Shown here piece after piece: positions 1 to 11,846 of a DNA stretch of 64,000 nt. Each line of letters begins with the position of its first letter. Position 1 is the stretch's first letter. Below the pieces are notes generated by a model, which was not told the origin of the DNA, made no database searches, and worked only from the letters and a program-made list of their open reading frames with translations. The stretch is taken from assembly GCF_021147775.1 (NCBI RefSeq), contig NZ_JAGTPK010000010.1, positions 124,001 to 188,000 on the forward strand, read 5' to 3'. The translations under genes and the position numbers were made by a program. The DNA is from Pseudomonas californiensis (GTDB lineage: Bacteria; Pseudomonadota; Gammaproteobacteria; Pseudomonadales; Pseudomonadaceae).

Positions 1-42
1 CCATGCAATGCGTGGGGACCGCCATGAACCAAGGCAATCGAT

Positions 43-1632
43 ATGCCCTCTTACCTCTCTCGTTTCATTGTCGCGATCGGCTTGTTGCTGCCGTTTGCAG
101 CGCAGGCCAGCGATGCAGGCGATTTTGTTGCAGCCAGCTCTTCGCAACAGGCCGAACTGCTCGAAACCTGGGCCGCCAAGCCTGTCCCGGAACGCGTCGA
201 ACTGCTCGAAGCCCTGCGCGATGGTCGCGTTGCCGCTGACAGCAGCAAGCGAGCCTGGCTTGAAAGCAATGAAAAGTATGTCGCGGTGGACACTGATGCG
301 CCTGCTGCTGCCGATGCGCCCACCCCTGATGAACCGCGCAAACTGCGCCTGAACAACCGGCTGCGTGGTCTGGTCGAGACCGCGCTGGCCAGTCATCAAT
401 TGCTCGCGGCCGACGCCAGGCTGCGTCTGGCTGCCGCGCAGCAATTGCAGAAAAGCGCCCGCCCCGCGCAGCTCGAACTGTTGAATCAGCGGGTCGCTGC
501 CGAAACCGACTCCAGTGTGCATGCCGCCCTGACGCTGGCGCTGGCCAACCTGCAACTGGTCGACAGCAGCCCGACGGTGCGCCTCGCCGCCGTCCGCCTG
601 CTGGGTGAAACCGGCGATCCGCTGGCGCGCACCCGCCTTGAAACGCTGCTCGCGCCGGGTGTGGAAACGGACGCCTCGGTGCGCATCGCTGCCGAAACCA
701 GCCTGGTCCAGGTCAACCGCAAGCTGATGATCGGTGAGGTACTGGGTCAGGCATTCAGCGGCATGTCGCTGGGCTCGATCCTGCTGCTGGCCGCGCTGGG
801 CCTGGCGATCACGTTTGGCCTGCTGGGCGTGATCAATATGGCCCACGGCGAAATGCTGATGTTGGGCGCCTACTCCACCTACGTCGTGCAATTGATGTTT
901 CAGCGCTACGCGCCCAATGCGCTGGAGTTCTACCCGCTGGTAGCGCTGCCGGTGGCGTTCTTTGTCACTGCCCTGATCGGCATGGCGTTGGAGCGTTCGG
1001 TGATTCGCCACCTGTATGGCCGCCCGCTGGAAACCCTGCTCGCCACCTGGGGCATCAGCCTGATGCTGATTCAGGCCGTGCGCCTGGCCTTCGGTGCTCA
1101 GAACGTCGAGGTCGCCAATCCGGAATGGCTGTCCGGCGGAATTCAAGTACTGCCCAACCTGGTGCTGCCATACAACCGCATCGTGATCATTGCCTTCGCC
1201 CTGTTCGTGGTGCTGCTGACCTGGCTGTTGCTAAACAAGACCCGCCTGGGCCTTAACGTGCGCGCCGTGACCCAGAACCGCAACATGGCCGCCTGCTGCG
1301 GCGTGCCAACCGGGCGCATCGATATGATGGCCTTTGGACTGGGCTCCGGCATTGCCGGGCTGGGCGGTGTGGCCCTCAGCCAGATCGGCAACGTCGGGCC
1401 TGATCTGGGACAGAGCTACATCATCGATTCGTTCCTGGTGGTGGTACTCGGCGGTGTCGGGCAACTGGCAGGCAGTGTGATGGCAGCTTTTGGGCTTGGC
1501 ATCGCGAACAAGATTCTGGAACCGCAGATCGGTGCGGTACTGGGCAAGATCCTCATCCTGGCGCTGATCATTCTGTTTATCCAGAAACGTCCGCAAGGCC
1601 TCTTCGCATTGAAAGGACGGGTGATCGACTGA
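43..1632 (+). CDS. urtB: Urea ABC transporter permease UrtB
   Basis: Inner-membrane permease of the high-affinity urea importer UrtABCDE. The 529-residue protein has a signal-like hydrophobic start (residues 5-22) and an Ala/Leu-rich, probably periplasmic helical region to about residue 225. A LivH-type multi-span permease follows (about 228-529), with the INMAHGE motif near residue 264 that is typical of branched-chain/urea permeases. The long N-terminal extension is usual for UrtB and absent from LivH. ATG 43 is the only in-frame ATG; the frame is closed by a TGA at 25-27, and AAGG lies a few bases upstream. The substrate-binding urtA should lie just outside the window. The stop overlaps the start of urtC (TGATG). 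Confidence 0.95.
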   Translation: MPSYLSRFIVAIGLLLPFAAQASDAGDFVAASSSQQAELLETWAAKPVPERVELLEALRDGRVAADSSKRAWLESNEKYVAVDTDAPAAADAPTPDEPRKLRLNNRLRGLVETALASHQLLAADARLRLAAAQQLQKSARPAQLELLNQRVAAETDSSVHAALTLALANLQLVDSSPTVRLAAVRLLGETGDPLARTRLETLLAPGVETDASVRIAAETSLVQVNRKLMIGEVLGQAFSGMSLGSILLLAALGLAITFGLLGVINMAHGEMLMLGAYSTYVVQLMFQRYAPNALEFYPLVALPVAFFVTALIGMALERSVIRHLYGRPLETLLATWGISLMLIQAVRLAFGAQNVEVANPEWLSGGIQVLPNLVLPYNRIVIIAFALFVVLLTWLLLNKTRLGLNVRAVTQNRNMAACCGVPTGRIDMMAFGLGSGIAGLGGVALSQIGNVGPDLGQSYIIDSFLVVVLGGVGQLAGSVMAAFGLGIANKILEPQIGAVLGKILILALIILFIQKRPQGLFALKGRVID

Positions 1633-2711
1633 TGAGCCAGCCATTGATGGTAACCGCTGCACAAAAGGTCGGCCCCAAAGGCACCCTGACCGTCGGCATT
1701 CTGGTGCTGGCTGTATTGCTGGCAATGCCCCTGTTGTCACTGCTGCCCGCCGATAACAGCCTGCAGGTCTCGGCCTACACCCTGACGCTGGTCGGCAAGA
1801 TTCTCTGTTACGCCATTGTCGCGCTCGCGCTGGACCTGGTCTGGGGTTATGCAGGCCTGTTGTCGCTGGGCCACGGCCTGTTCTTCGCCCTGGGCGGCTA
1901 TGCGATGGGCATGTACCTGATGCGCGAGGCAGCGGGCGATGGCCTGCCTGCTTTCATGACGTTTTTGTCGTGGACCGAGCTGCCATGGTACTGGGCCGGC
2001 ACCGACAACTTCCTCTGGGCCATGTGCCTGGTGGTGTTGGCGCCTGGCTTGCTGGCACTGGTGTTCGGCTTCTTCGCCTTCCGCTCGCGGATCAAGGGCG
2101 TGTACTTTTCGATCATGACCCAAGCCCTGACCTTCGCTGGCATGCTGCTGTTTTTCCGTAACGAAACCGGCTTCGGCGGCAATAACGGTTTTACTAACTT
2201 TCGCAGCATCCTGGGCTTCAGCATCAGTTCACAAGGGACACGGGCAACCTTGTTTCTGGCGACTGTAGTGTTGCTGGTTGCGAGCCTGTACATCGGCTGG
2301 CGACTGGCACAAAGCAAGTTCGGTCGAGTCCTGACCGCGCTGCGCGATGCAGAAAACCGGCTGATGTTCTGCGGCTACGACCCACGCGGCTTCAAGCTGT
2401 TTGTCTGGGTGTTGAGCGCCGTGCTGTGTGGCCTGGCCGGCGCGCTGTATGTACCGCAGGTCGGCATCATCAACCCGAGCGAAATGTCGCCGACCAATTC
2501 CATCGAAGCAGCAGTCTGGGTGGCTCTGGGCGGGCGCGGCACGTTGATCGGCCCGCTGCTCGGTGCAGGACTGGTGAATGGCATGAAGAGCTGGTTTACC
2601 GTGGCTTTTCCTGAGTACTGGCTGTTCTTCCTCGGCGCGCTGTTCATCATTGTCACGCTGTACTTGCCCAAGGGTGTCATTGGCATCCTGAAGAAGAGGA
2701 GCGAGCAATGA
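1632..2711 (+). CDS. urtC: Urea ABC transporter permease UrtC
   Basis: Second inner-membrane permease of the urea importer, 359 residues, LivM-like. It has about eight to ten hydrophobic segments, the LSLGHG motif near residue 77 and the FRSRIKGVYFSI permease loop near residue 153. It starts inside the urtB stop codon and ends by sharing ATGA with urtD, so the transporter genes are translationally coupled. Its place between urtB and the two ATPase genes separates it from an amino acid LivM. Confidence 0.95.
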   Translation: MSQPLMVTAAQKVGPKGTLTVGILVLAVLLAMPLLSLLPADNSLQVSAYTLTLVGKILCYAIVALALDLVWGYAGLLSLGHGLFFALGGYAMGMYLMREAAGDGLPAFMTFLSWTELPWYWAGTDNFLWAMCLVVLAPGLLALVFGFFAFRSRIKGVYFSIMTQALTFAGMLLFFRNETGFGGNNGFTNFRSILGFSISSQGTRATLFLATVVLLVASLYIGWRLAQSKFGRVLTALRDAENRLMFCGYDPRGFKLFVWVLSAVLCGLAGALYVPQVGIINPSEMSPTNSIEAAVWVALGGRGTLIGPLLGAGLVNGMKSWFTVAFPEYWLFFLGALFIIVTLYLPKGVIGILKKRSEQ

Positions 2712-3568
2712 AAACCACGCCAACACCTTCCTTCATGCTTGAACCGATTCTGGCCCCCAACTCCGACGCTGGCACCAGCCGCGACGCTGTGGGTCTGGGC
2801 AAAAGTGCCGGTAAAGGCCTGAACACTCGCCACGGTACGATTCTGACGCTGGAGGACATCAGCGTCAGCTTCGACGGTTTCAAGGCGCTGAATGATCTGA
2901 ACCTGTACATCGGCGTGGGCGAACTGCGCTGCATCATCGGCCCCAACGGCGCAGGCAAGACCACGCTGATGGACGTCATCACCGGCAAGACCCGTCCAAG
3001 CCATGGCAAGGCCTGGTTCGGCGAAACGCTGGACCTGACGCAAATGAGCGAAGTACAGATCGCTCAGGCAGGCATTGGCCGCAAGTTTCAAAAGCCCACG
3101 GTATTTGAAGCCTTGAGCGTGTTCGAGAACCTTGAACTGGCGCAGAAAACCGACAAGTCGGTATGGGCCAGCTTGCGCGCGCGTTTGAGCGGTGAGCAGC
3201 AGGACCGCATCAACGAGGTGCTGGAAACCATCCGCCTGACCACCTCGATGCATCGGCCCGCCGGGCTGTTGTCCCACGGACAGAAGCAGTTCCTGGAAAT
3301 CGGCATGTTGCTGGTCCAGGACCCGCAGTTGCTGCTGCTCGATGAGCCCGTGGCGGGCATGACCGACGCCGAAACCGAGTTCACCGCCGAGCTGTTCAAG
3401 AGCCTTGCGGTCAAGCATTCGTTGATGGTGGTGGAACACGACATGGGGTTTGTCGGCTCGATTGCCGACCACGTGACCGTGCTGCACCAGGGCAGCGTGC
3501 TGGCCGAGGGCTCGTTGAATGACGTGCAGGCCGATGAGCGCGTGATCGAAGTGTATCTGGGGCGCTAG
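2708..3568 (+). CDS. urtD: Urea ABC transporter ATP-binding protein UrtD
   Basis: Cytoplasmic ATPase, 286 residues. An unconserved N-terminal stretch of about 40 residues precedes the ABC fold. Walker A GPNGAGKT lies near residues 78-85, the signature is LSHGQKQ (about 189) and Walker B is LLLLDEP (about 209). The LSHGQKQFLEIGM form of the signature distinguishes UrtD from LivG, which has LSYGQQRRLEI elsewhere in this window. The start overlaps the urtC stop by 4 nt (ATGA). It should pair with UrtE on the cytoplasmic face of UrtBC. Confidence 0.95.
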   Translation: MKTTPTPSFMLEPILAPNSDAGTSRDAVGLGKSAGKGLNTRHGTILTLEDISVSFDGFKALNDLNLYIGVGELRCIIGPNGAGKTTLMDVITGKTRPSHGKAWFGETLDLTQMSEVQIAQAGIGRKFQKPTVFEALSVFENLELAQKTDKSVWASLRARLSGEQQDRINEVLETIRLTTSMHRPAGLLSHGQKQFLEIGMLLVQDPQLLLLDEPVAGMTDAETEFTAELFKSLAVKHSLMVVEHDMGFVGSIADHVTVLHQGSVLAEGSLNDVQADERVIEVYLGR

Positions 3569-3601
3569 CGCCGACGGCGAACAGCCCTTGAGGAACGAAC
3601 C

Positions 3602-4300
3602 ATGCTCCAAGTCGAAAAGCTTCATCAGTATTACGGCGGCAGCCACATCCTTCGTGGCCTGTCCTTTGACGTGAAGGTCGGTGAAGTGACCTGCCTGCTG
3701 GGGCGTAACGGGGTCGGCAAGACCACCCTGCTCAAAGTGCTCATGGGCCTGCTGCCCGCCAAAGAGGGCGCAGTGCAGTGGGAAGGCAAGGCCATCACGG
3801 GCTTCAAACCCCATCAAAGGGTGCATGCCGGCATTGCCTATGTGCCGCAGGGGCGGGAAATCTTCGGTCGGCTGACCGTGGAAGAAAACCTGTTGATGGG
3901 CCTGTCGCGTTTTCCGGGTTCCGAGGCCAAAGAGGTTCCGGCCTTTATCTACGAATTGTTTCCGGTGCTGCTGCAGATGAAGCATCGCCGGGGCGGTGAC
4001 CTGTCAGGCGGCCAGCAACAGCAACTGGCAATCGGTCGCGCACTGGCCAGCCGTCCGCGGCTGCTGATTCTCGACGAACCCACCGAAGGCATTCAGCCTT
4101 CCGTGATCAAGGAGATAGGTGCAGTGATCAAGAAGCTGGCCGAGCGCGGTGACATGGCGATCCTGCTGGTCGAGCAGTTCTACGATTTCGCGGCCGAACT
4201 GGCCGACCAGTATCTGGTCATGTCACGCGGTGAAATCGTCCAGCACGGCCGGGGCGAAAACATGGAAGCTGAAGGCGTACGCGGTCTGGTCACCATTTGA
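3602..4300 (+). CDS. urtE: Urea ABC transporter ATP-binding protein UrtE
   Basis: Second ATPase of the urea importer, 232 residues and LivF-like. Walker A is GRNGVGKT (about 36-43), the signature LSGGQQQQLAIGRAL and Walker B LLILDEPTEGIQPSVI. The GRNGVGKT and EGIQPSVI variants are characteristic of UrtE. It begins 33 nt after urtD with GAGGAACGAACC as a ribosome-binding region. Last transporter gene; ureD follows after 48 nt, so transport and hydrolysis genes probably share a transcript. Confidence 0.95.
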   Translation: MLQVEKLHQYYGGSHILRGLSFDVKVGEVTCLLGRNGVGKTTLLKVLMGLLPAKEGAVQWEGKAITGFKPHQRVHAGIAYVPQGREIFGRLTVEENLLMGLSRFPGSEAKEVPAFIYELFPVLLQMKHRRGGDLSGGQQQQLAIGRALASRPRLLILDEPTEGIQPSVIKEIGAVIKKLAERGDMAILLVEQFYDFAAELADQYLVMSRGEIVQHGRGENMEAEGVRGLVTI

Positions 4301-4348
4301 TGCGCCAATCCGCTATCGTGAACCCCTTGATCATTCTATGAAGACGCC

Positions 4349-5194
4349 ATGAATCTGCCTGCCAACACCGCCCTCTTCACGCCCAGCTGGCACGCCGAGC
4401 TGGAACTGGGCTATGGCCGTTTTGATGACAGCACGCGGCCCACACTGCGTCGGCACAAAGGGCCGCTGCGGGTACAAAAGCACCTGTACGCCGAAGGGCC
4501 GCAAGTCTGCCAACACATCATAGTGCACCCACCGGGCGGGATTGCAGGTGGCGATCGGCTGGACATCTCGGCAACGGTAGGCGCGAACGCCTGGGCACAG
4601 TTGACCAGCCCCGGCGCAGCCAAGTGGTACCGCGCTGCAAGCCCGGCCTTTCAAGACCTGACCCTGAACGTCGAGCCGGGTGCGACCCTGGAGTGGCTGC
4701 CTCAGGAAACCATCGTGTTCAGCAACGCCCAGGCCGAGCTGACCACGCGTATCGATCTGCACGGCGACGCGAAGCTCTGCTACTGGGACGTGGTGGCGCT
4801 GGGGCGTCCGGCCAGCCAGGAACGCTTCGAACACGGGCACTTTCAATCGCATCTGGATATTCGTCGTGACGGAGCGTTGATCTGGCACGAGCGCCAACGC
4901 ATTATCGGCGGCGACAGGTTGCTGGACTCGCCGATCGGACTGGATGGCCGAACTGTGTTCGCTACCCTGTTGATGACCGGTGAAGCGGGCAGCGACCTAC
5001 TGGAAACCTGCCGCGAACTGGTCATGCCCAACCCGGTTCGCGGTGACCTGAGCCAACTGCCGGGGCTGATACTGGCCCGCTGCCTGGCACACGAAGCCCT
5101 GCACGCAAGAGCCTGGTTGATTGAGGTCTGGAAACACCTGCGTCCGGCACTGCTGGGGCGCGAGGCGGTCACGCCGAGAATCTGGAATACCTGA
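4349..5194 (+). CDS. ureD: Urease accessory protein UreD
   Basis: Urease maturation scaffold, 281 residues, that binds apo-urease and forms the UreD-UreF-UreG complex guiding nickel to the UreC active site. Family hallmarks are visible: the N-terminal [12 protein letters not shown] segment, the [12 protein letters not shown] motif (about residues 51-62), and [10 protein letters not shown], all typical of UreD/UreH. No signal peptide or membrane segment. First enzyme-cluster gene after urtE. ATG 4349 is favoured over the out-of-frame ATG at 4338. Confidence 0.95.
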   Translation: MNLPANTALFTPSWHAELELGYGRFDDSTRPTLRRHKGPLRVQKHLYAEGPQVCQHIIVHPPGGIAGGDRLDISATVGANAWAQLTSPGAAKWYRAASPAFQDLTLNVEPGATLEWLPQETIVFSNAQAELTTRIDLHGDAKLCYWDVVALGRPASQERFEHGHFQSHLDIRRDGALIWHERQRIIGGDRLLDSPIGLDGRTVFATLLMTGEAGSDLLETCRELVMPNPVRGDLSQLPGLILARCLAHEALHARAWLIEVWKHLRPALLGREAVTPRIWNT

Positions 5195-5275
5195 TAGTCG
5201 GGTGCAGAGCGCCCGGTGCAGCGTTCGTGGATTGCGGTCTGCGAACCCACACTCATGACAAGACACGGAACCCCA

Positions 5276-5578
<303 letters not shown>

Positions 5579-5588
5579 GGAGACTGTC

Positions 5589-6988
<1,400 letters not shown>

Positions 6989-7132
6989 CCAGGCAAGTCG
7001 CACACAGGCAGGCGGACCGAGCGTGCTCGTCAACGGGCTGCCACAACCAGACTGACGCTAGCGTTTGACACAGTGCCTGTGCCGCTCGACCCGCTCCTGC
7101 GAGGTCGCGACCAGGCTGCATAAGGATTGATG

Positions 7133-8833
7133 ATGAAAATTTCCAGACAAGCATACGCAGACATGTTCGGCCCTACCGTCGGCGACAAGGTGCGCCTGGC
7201 CGATACCGAGCTGTGGATCGAGGTCGAGAAGGACTTCACCACCTATGGCGAAGAAGTGAAGTTCGGCGGCGGCAAAGTCATCCGTGACGGCATGGGCCAG
7301 GGTCAACTGATGGCGGCCGACGTGGTTGATACCCTGATCACCAACGCCTTGATCATCGATCACTGGGGCATCGTCAAAGCCGACGTCGGCATCAAGGACG
7401 GTCGCATTGCCGCCATTGGCAAGGCCGGTAATCCGGACATCCAGCCGGACGTCACCATTGCAGTCGGTGCGGCAACCGAAGTGATTGCCGGCGAAGGCAT
7501 GATCCTCACCGCTGGCGGCGTCGACACGCACATCCACTTCATCTGCCCGCAGCAGATCGAAGAAGCATTGATGAGCGGCGTGACCACCATGATCGGCGGC
7601 GGCACCGGTCCTGCGACCGGCACCAACGCCACGACTGTCACGCCAGGCCCCTGGCACATGGCGCGCATGCTGCAGGCGGCCGACTCGTTCCCGATGAACA
7701 TCGGTTTCACTGGCAAGGGCAACGTCAGTTTGCCCGGCCCGCTGGTCGAGCAGGTCAAGGCTGGCGCCATTGGCCTCAAGCTGCACGAAGACTGGGGCAC
7801 CACGCCTGCAGCCATCGACAACTGCCTGAGCGTTGCCGACGAATACGATGTGCAGGTCGCCATCCACAGCGACACGCTCAACGAGTCGGGCTTCGTCGAA
7901 ACGACGCTGGCCGCGTTCAAGAACCGCACCATTCATACCTATCACACCGAAGGTGCGGGCGGCGGTCATGCACCGGACATCATCAAGGCGTGTGGCTCGC
8001 CCAACGTGCTGCCGAGCTCGACCAACCCGACCCGGCCATTTACGCGCAACACCATCGACGAGCACTTGGACATGTTGATGGTCTGCCATCACCTGGACCC
8101 GAGCATCGCCGAAGACGTGGCCTTCGCAGAAAGCCGCATACGCCGCGAGACCATTGCCGCAGAAGACATTCTTCATGACCTGGGCGCTTTTTCGATGCTC
8201 AGCTCTGACAGCCAGGCCATGGGCCGGGTGGGCGAAGTGATCATGCGCACCTGGCAGACCGCCGACAAAATGAAGAAACAGCGCGGGCCATTACCCCAGG
8301 ACGGTCCCGGCAACGATAACTTCCGCGCCAAGCGTTATATCGCCAAGTACACCATCAACCCGGCGATCACTCACGGCATCAGCCATGAAGTGGGCTCCAT
8401 CGAAGTGGGCAAATGGGCAGATCTGGTGCTGTGGCGTCCGGCGTTCTTCGGCGTCAAGCCGACGCTGATTCTCAAGGGCGGCGCGATTGCTGCCAGCCTG
8501 ATGGGCGACGCCAACGCGTCAATCCCGACCCCGCAACCCGTGCACTACCGCCCCATGTTCGCCAGCTACGGCAGCTCGCTGCACGCCACCAGCCTGACCT
8601 TCATCAGCCAGGCAGCCTTCGACGCGGGCGTACCGGCATCGCTGGGCCTGAAAAAACAGATTGGCGTGGTCAAGGGCTGCCGCACCGTGCAGAAAAAAGA
8701 CCTGATCCACAACGACTACCTGCCGGATATCGAAGTCGACCCGCAGACCTATCAGGTCAAGGCCGACGGCGTCCTGCTGTGGTGCGAACCCGCTGAAGTG
8801 CTGCCGATGGCGCAACGGTATTTTCTGTTCTGA
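7133..8833 (+). CDS. ureC: Urease alpha subunit UreC
   Basis: Catalytic urease subunit, 566 residues, full length. All nickel and catalytic residues are present: H133 and H135 in THIHF, the carbamylated lysine K216 in [10 protein letters not shown]245 (IHSDT), H271 (HTYH), the flap pair C318-H319 (MVCHH) and D359 (SSDSQAM). TTG 7127, ATG 7130 and ATG 7133 are in frame. ATG 7133 is chosen because AAGGA at 7122-7126 lies 6 nt from it and the protein then starts [15 protein letters not shown], as in homologues. A 144-nt gap separates it from ureB. Confidence 0.97.
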   Translation: MKISRQAYADMFGPTVGDKVRLADTELWIEVEKDFTTYGEEVKFGGGKVIRDGMGQGQLMAADVVDTLITNALIIDHWGIVKADVGIKDGRIAAIGKAGNPDIQPDVTIAVGAATEVIAGEGMILTAGGVDTHIHFICPQQIEEALMSGVTTMIGGGTGPATGTNATTVTPGPWHMARMLQAADSFPMNIGFTGKGNVSLPGPLVEQVKAGAIGLKLHEDWGTTPAAIDNCLSVADEYDVQVAIHSDTLNESGFVETTLAAFKNRTIHTYHTEGAGGGHAPDIIKACGSPNVLPSSTNPTRPFTRNTIDEHLDMLMVCHHLDPSIAEDVAFAESRIRRETIAAEDILHDLGAFSMLSSDSQAMGRVGEVIMRTWQTADKMKKQRGPLPQDGPGNDNFRAKRYIAKYTINPAITHGISHEVGSIEVGKWADLVLWRPAFFGVKPTLILKGGAIAASLMGDANASIPTPQPVHYRPMFASYGSSLHATSLTFISQAAFDAGVPASLGLKKQIGVVKGCRTVQKKDLIHNDYLPDIEVDPQTYQVKADGVLLWCEPAEVLPMAQRYFLF

Positions 8834-8840
8834 GTGAAAA

Positions 8841-8859
8841 GGGGCTCTCAAAAGGCCCC
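8841..8859 (+). terminator. Weak hairpin after ureC
   Basis: GGGGC (8841-8845) pairs with GCCCC (8855-8859) seven bases after the ureC stop. No T-tract follows, so it is only a possible end of the ureDABC transcript. Confidence 0.35.
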
Positions 8860-8885
8860 GACATCTTCCGGGCAGGATCTCGCAA

Positions 8886-9269
8886 TCAGCTTGCCTGCAA
8901 TAAATCATCAAGCACTTGCTTCACCCTGTCCTTGGTTTGCAGCCCAACAAGCTTGGTCTCAAGCTTTTTGCCGCTGCTGAAGAAAGTTATTGTTGGACCA
9001 TGATTGATGTTGTACTGGCTCGTTGTTACAGGATTCAACGAATCTTTCAGATCAGAGTCCAGCATAATCTCGACGAGAACGAACGGGGCTTTCCCGGTGC
9101 AGCTATCCTGAAGCTCGTCTATGACCGGGTCCATTTTTGCGCTGGCGTTGGAGTCGCCACGTTTATTGATTTTCTCCCTGGCTGAAAACTCGACCGCCAC
9201 AAGGCGTTTATGACTGGCCTGAATGACCTCGTTTTAGAAGGTGGTATCTGTAACGATCAAGACGCTCAT
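8886..9269 (-). pseudogene. Thioredoxin-like gene with premature stop and no CxxC
   Basis: Reading the minus strand from ATG 9267-9269 gives MSVLIVTDTTF, then an in-frame TAA at 9234-9236, then NEVIQASHKRLVAVEFSA and a thioredoxin-like remainder. The start matches the usual thioredoxin opening, and PTITFFSSGKKLETKLVGL carries the cis-proline strand and the G of the C-terminal half. The WCGPC active site is missing; the corresponding region reads AREKINKRGDSNASAK. Total span is 127 codons, longer than the usual 108. Either this is a decayed thioredoxin paralogue, or translation restarts at GTG 9198-9200 to give a 104-residue redox-inactive protein. It converges on ureC. Confidence 0.7.
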
Positions 9270-9428
9270 GCTTTGGCACTCCAGTGAAGTAATCCGTCGA
9301 TGAAAAATAAGGCCGAACGAAAAAAGCGTCTACTGACAGAAATGACAGTGTTCACGCTGTATGTCGGGTCGAGTAAAGACGGTAAGATGCGCCATCTCAG
9401 TAACGCCAGCCCAGCAAGGTAACCGGCC

Positions 9429-10559
9429 ATGCGCCTTTCCGAATTCATCGTTCTCCATGTGGATCGCATTGTCGATGAATGGGAAGACTTCGCCAGAACC
9501 CTGAAACCCGCCGCAGACTCGATGAACAGTGTCGAGTTGCGCGATCACGCCAATTCGATCCTGCTGGCCGCTGCGCGCGACATGAAGACGTCGCAAAGCA
9601 AAAGCGAGGAAATCGCCAAGGCCAGGGGCGAAGAACTGAACAAGACGCCGAGCCTTGATGAAGCCGCCGCCAGCCATGGTGAACTGCGCCATGAGGTGGG
9701 GTTTGATCTGGTGCAGATGACGTCAGAGTTCAGGCACTTGCGGGCCAGCGTGATCCGCTTGTGGGTCGACAGCCTGACCGCGCCGCAACTGGCCGACTTC
9801 CGCGATGTGATTCGCTTCAACGAGGCAATCGATGAAGCGCTGGCTGAATCCACTGCTGCCTACGCCGAGCGTGTGGCGCGTTCACGGGATATTTTTCTGG
9901 CGATTCTGGGCCACGATCTGCGCGCGCCTCTGCAGGCGGTCAGCATGTCCAGCGAGCTGCTGGCTCGCAAGATACCTGCCGATGAAAAATTGCAGCTCTA
10001 TATCTCCCGAATCCAGACCAGCACGCGACATATGGGCACCATGGTCGGTGATCTGCTTGAATTCGTGCGCAGCCGGCTGGGCGCCAGCCTGCCCGTCGAG
10101 CGCAAGTACATGGACCTTGCAACTGCATGTCGCGAGGCGCTCTCGGAAGCCAGCGCCGCGCAGCCAGGATCGGCGCCGGTGCTTAACGTCGAAGGTGATA
10201 CACAGGGTCACTGGGACAGCGGGCGAATCGGCCAAATGTTGCAGAATCTGATCGGCAATGCCTTGCAGCATGGCGCTTCAAGCCATGAAATCACCGTAAA
10301 GGTCATGGGTGGCGAGGACACCGTTGAGCTGGTGGTTCATAACGAAGGCAAGCCAATCGCGGAAGACGCCATCGGCACTATCTTCGACCCGCTGGTACGC
10401 AGTACCGAAGAAAACACCGAAACTCGCGACAACTCGACCAGCCTCGGGCTGGGGCTGTTCATCGTCAAGGAAGTGGTTAATGCCCATAACGGCAGCATCA
10501 CCGTGACCTCGACGATCGGCGATGGCACCACCTTCACAGTGGTGCTGCCGAAAAACTGA
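9429..10559 (+). CDS. Soluble sensor histidine kinase with RsbRD-like N-terminus
   Basis: Cytoplasmic histidine kinase of 376 residues with no membrane segment. Residues 1-145 are helical and resemble the RsbRD/RisS-type N-terminal sensory domain. A HisKA domain follows with phospho-acceptor H162 in ILGHDLRAPLQ. The HATPase domain has the N box NLIGNALQHG, and the G box SLGLGLFIVKEV near the end. It ends with VTSTIGDGTTFTVVLP. No response regulator gene is next to it, so it is an orphan kinase by position. A CCTGAAG/CTTCAGG inverted repeat (10561-10584) follows the stop. The signal and partner cannot be inferred. Confidence 0.85.
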   Translation: MRLSEFIVLHVDRIVDEWEDFARTLKPAADSMNSVELRDHANSILLAAARDMKTSQSKSEEIAKARGEELNKTPSLDEAAASHGELRHEVGFDLVQMTSEFRHLRASVIRLWVDSLTAPQLADFRDVIRFNEAIDEALAESTAAYAERVARSRDIFLAILGHDLRAPLQAVSMSSELLARKIPADEKLQLYISRIQTSTRHMGTMVGDLLEFVRSRLGASLPVERKYMDLATACREALSEASAAQPGSAPVLNVEGDTQGHWDSGRIGQMLQNLIGNALQHGASSHEITVKVMGGEDTVELVVHNEGKPIAEDAIGTIFDPLVRSTEENTETRDNSTSLGLGLFIVKEVVNAHNGSITVTSTIGDGTTFTVVLPKN

Positions 10560-10596
10560 GCCTGAAGCGCCGTTGCTCTTCAGGCGTCCAAATCGA

Positions 10597-11538
10597 TCAG
10601 TTGCCCCACTGTCCGCGTGGATCGAACGATGCGCTGTCAGCGAGCTTCTGCCATAGCGCACGCGTTGCTTCATCGGTCTGACGCGGCATGACAATCTTCA
10701 ACTGAGCGTACAGGTCGCCGCGCTCGCCCCCCTTGGTCATCAGCCCGTTGCCCTTGATCCGCAAACGCTGGCCGTTCTGACTGTCCGGACGAATGGTCAT
10801 GTTGACCCGACCTGTCAGGGTCGGGACCGCAACCTTTGTGCCCAGCGCTGCTTCCCAGGGGGCCAGCGGAACGGTGATGACCAGATCGTGACCTTCAACC
10901 TCGAACATCGGGTGAGGGGCCAGGCGAATGATCAGGTACAGATCGCCATTGGCACCGCCACCTATGCCCGGCGCACCCTGCCCCTTGAGCCGTATGCGCT
11001 CGCCGTCGACCACACCTGCCGGGATCTTCACGTTCAGCGTCTTGGTGATATCGCTCATGCGCTGCCCATTGGGACTGTGCTGAGGCACCTTGAAGCTGAC
11101 CTGCTTGGACTCCGCCGACAAGGTCTCTTCCAGAAACACCGCCAGTTCCATTTCCACGTCCTGACCCTTGCGTCCTGGATTACGAGTACGACCGCCCTGC
11201 TGCGGACGACCGCCGAAGATCGAACTGAAAAATTCGGAGAAGTCGGCGGTCTCTTCACCGAAGCCGCCCGCTCCGGCACGGCTTTGCCAGCCTGGCGGCG
11301 TCTGGAAAGGACGGCCCTGACGGCCATATTTGCGCAGCTCATCGTATTCGGCGCGCTTGTCAGCGTTGCTGAGGACCTCATAGGCCTCGGACGCTTCCTT
11401 GAATTTGTCTTCGGCGCCGGCTTCTTTGCTGACATCGGGGTGATACTTGCGCGCCAACTTGCGATAGGCAGTCTTGACCGCCTTCTCGTCCGCGGTCGGC
11501 TCCACGTCAAGTATCTTGTAGTAGTCTTTGAAGTCCAT
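10597..11538 (-). CDS. cbpA: Curved DNA-binding protein / DnaJ-type co-chaperone CbpA
   Basis: Hsp40 co-chaperone, 313 residues. The J-domain (1-70) contains HPD at residues 33-35, a Gly/Phe-rich linker (about 75-125), then two beta-rich client-binding domains beginning near [14 protein letters not shown]. There is no Cys-rich zinc finger, which separates it from DnaJ. The usual partner gene cbpM, encoding the CbpA inhibitor, is not found on either side: downstream is the histidine kinase and upstream a noncoding stretch. It is divergent from the Hsp70-like gene at 11847, a possible functional partner. Confidence 0.9.
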   Translation of the reverse strand: MDFKDYYKILDVEPTADEKAVKTAYRKLARKYHPDVSKEAGAEDKFKEASEAYEVLSNADKRAEYDELRKYGRQGRPFQTPPGWQSRAGAGGFGEETADFSEFFSSIFGGRPQQGGRTRNPGRKGQDVEMELAVFLEETLSAESKQVSFKVPQHSPNGQRMSDITKTLNVKIPAGVVDGERIRLKGQGAPGIGGGANGDLYLIIRLAPHPMFEVEGHDLVITVPLAPWEAALGTKVAVPTLTGRVNMTIRPDSQNGQRLRIKGNGLMTKGGERGDLYAQLKIVMPRQTDEATRALWQKLADSASFDPRGQWGN

Positions 11539-11846
11539 CTAACGATCACCCATCCCAATTATCCGCACAGCCAAATGCGCTGGTGTCACGACCAGCATCC
11601 GCCAATCCGGAGGCATTTGGATTGCTTAACGTCGAAAATGTATCGATAGCCACCCGCGATATCACGCGGGTCAAAGGTTCGACAACCTGCACTACCGAGA
11701 ATGCCATCAAGATTGGGGGTGATTGGCCTCAGTTCAAGCCTTGGCGCTAAATACCGATAAAGCGGGATAAGCGACGCATCGCGCTACGCAATTGCCGTGC
11801 ACTGACATAAACTGCGCGGCCGTTTTTTGACTGGAACGTAAAAGAC
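11539..11846. other. Intergenic region between divergent cbpA and Hsp70-like gene
   Basis: About 308 nt with no credible coding sequence. It should hold both divergent promoters. A CCGCGATATCACGCGG imperfect palindrome lies at about 11658-11673. I see no clear sigma-32 consensus. Confidence 0.5.

Noticed and set aside
1..42. Alternative urtB start at the upstream ATGs (3, 8, 24)
   Set aside because: None is in the urtB frame, which is closed by TGA at 25-27.
2375..3985. 536-residue open frame on the minus strand across urtC-urtD-urtE
   Set aside because: It runs antisense to well-recognised ABC genes and is His/Gln-rich, as expected from high-GC antisense frames.
7065..7093. TTGACA before ureC as a promoter
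   Set aside because: No -10 element occurs 16-18 bp downstream (GACCCG only).
9330..9692. Minus-strand 120-residue frame over the start of the histidine kinase
   Set aside because: It overlaps the kinase start and its own residues match no family.
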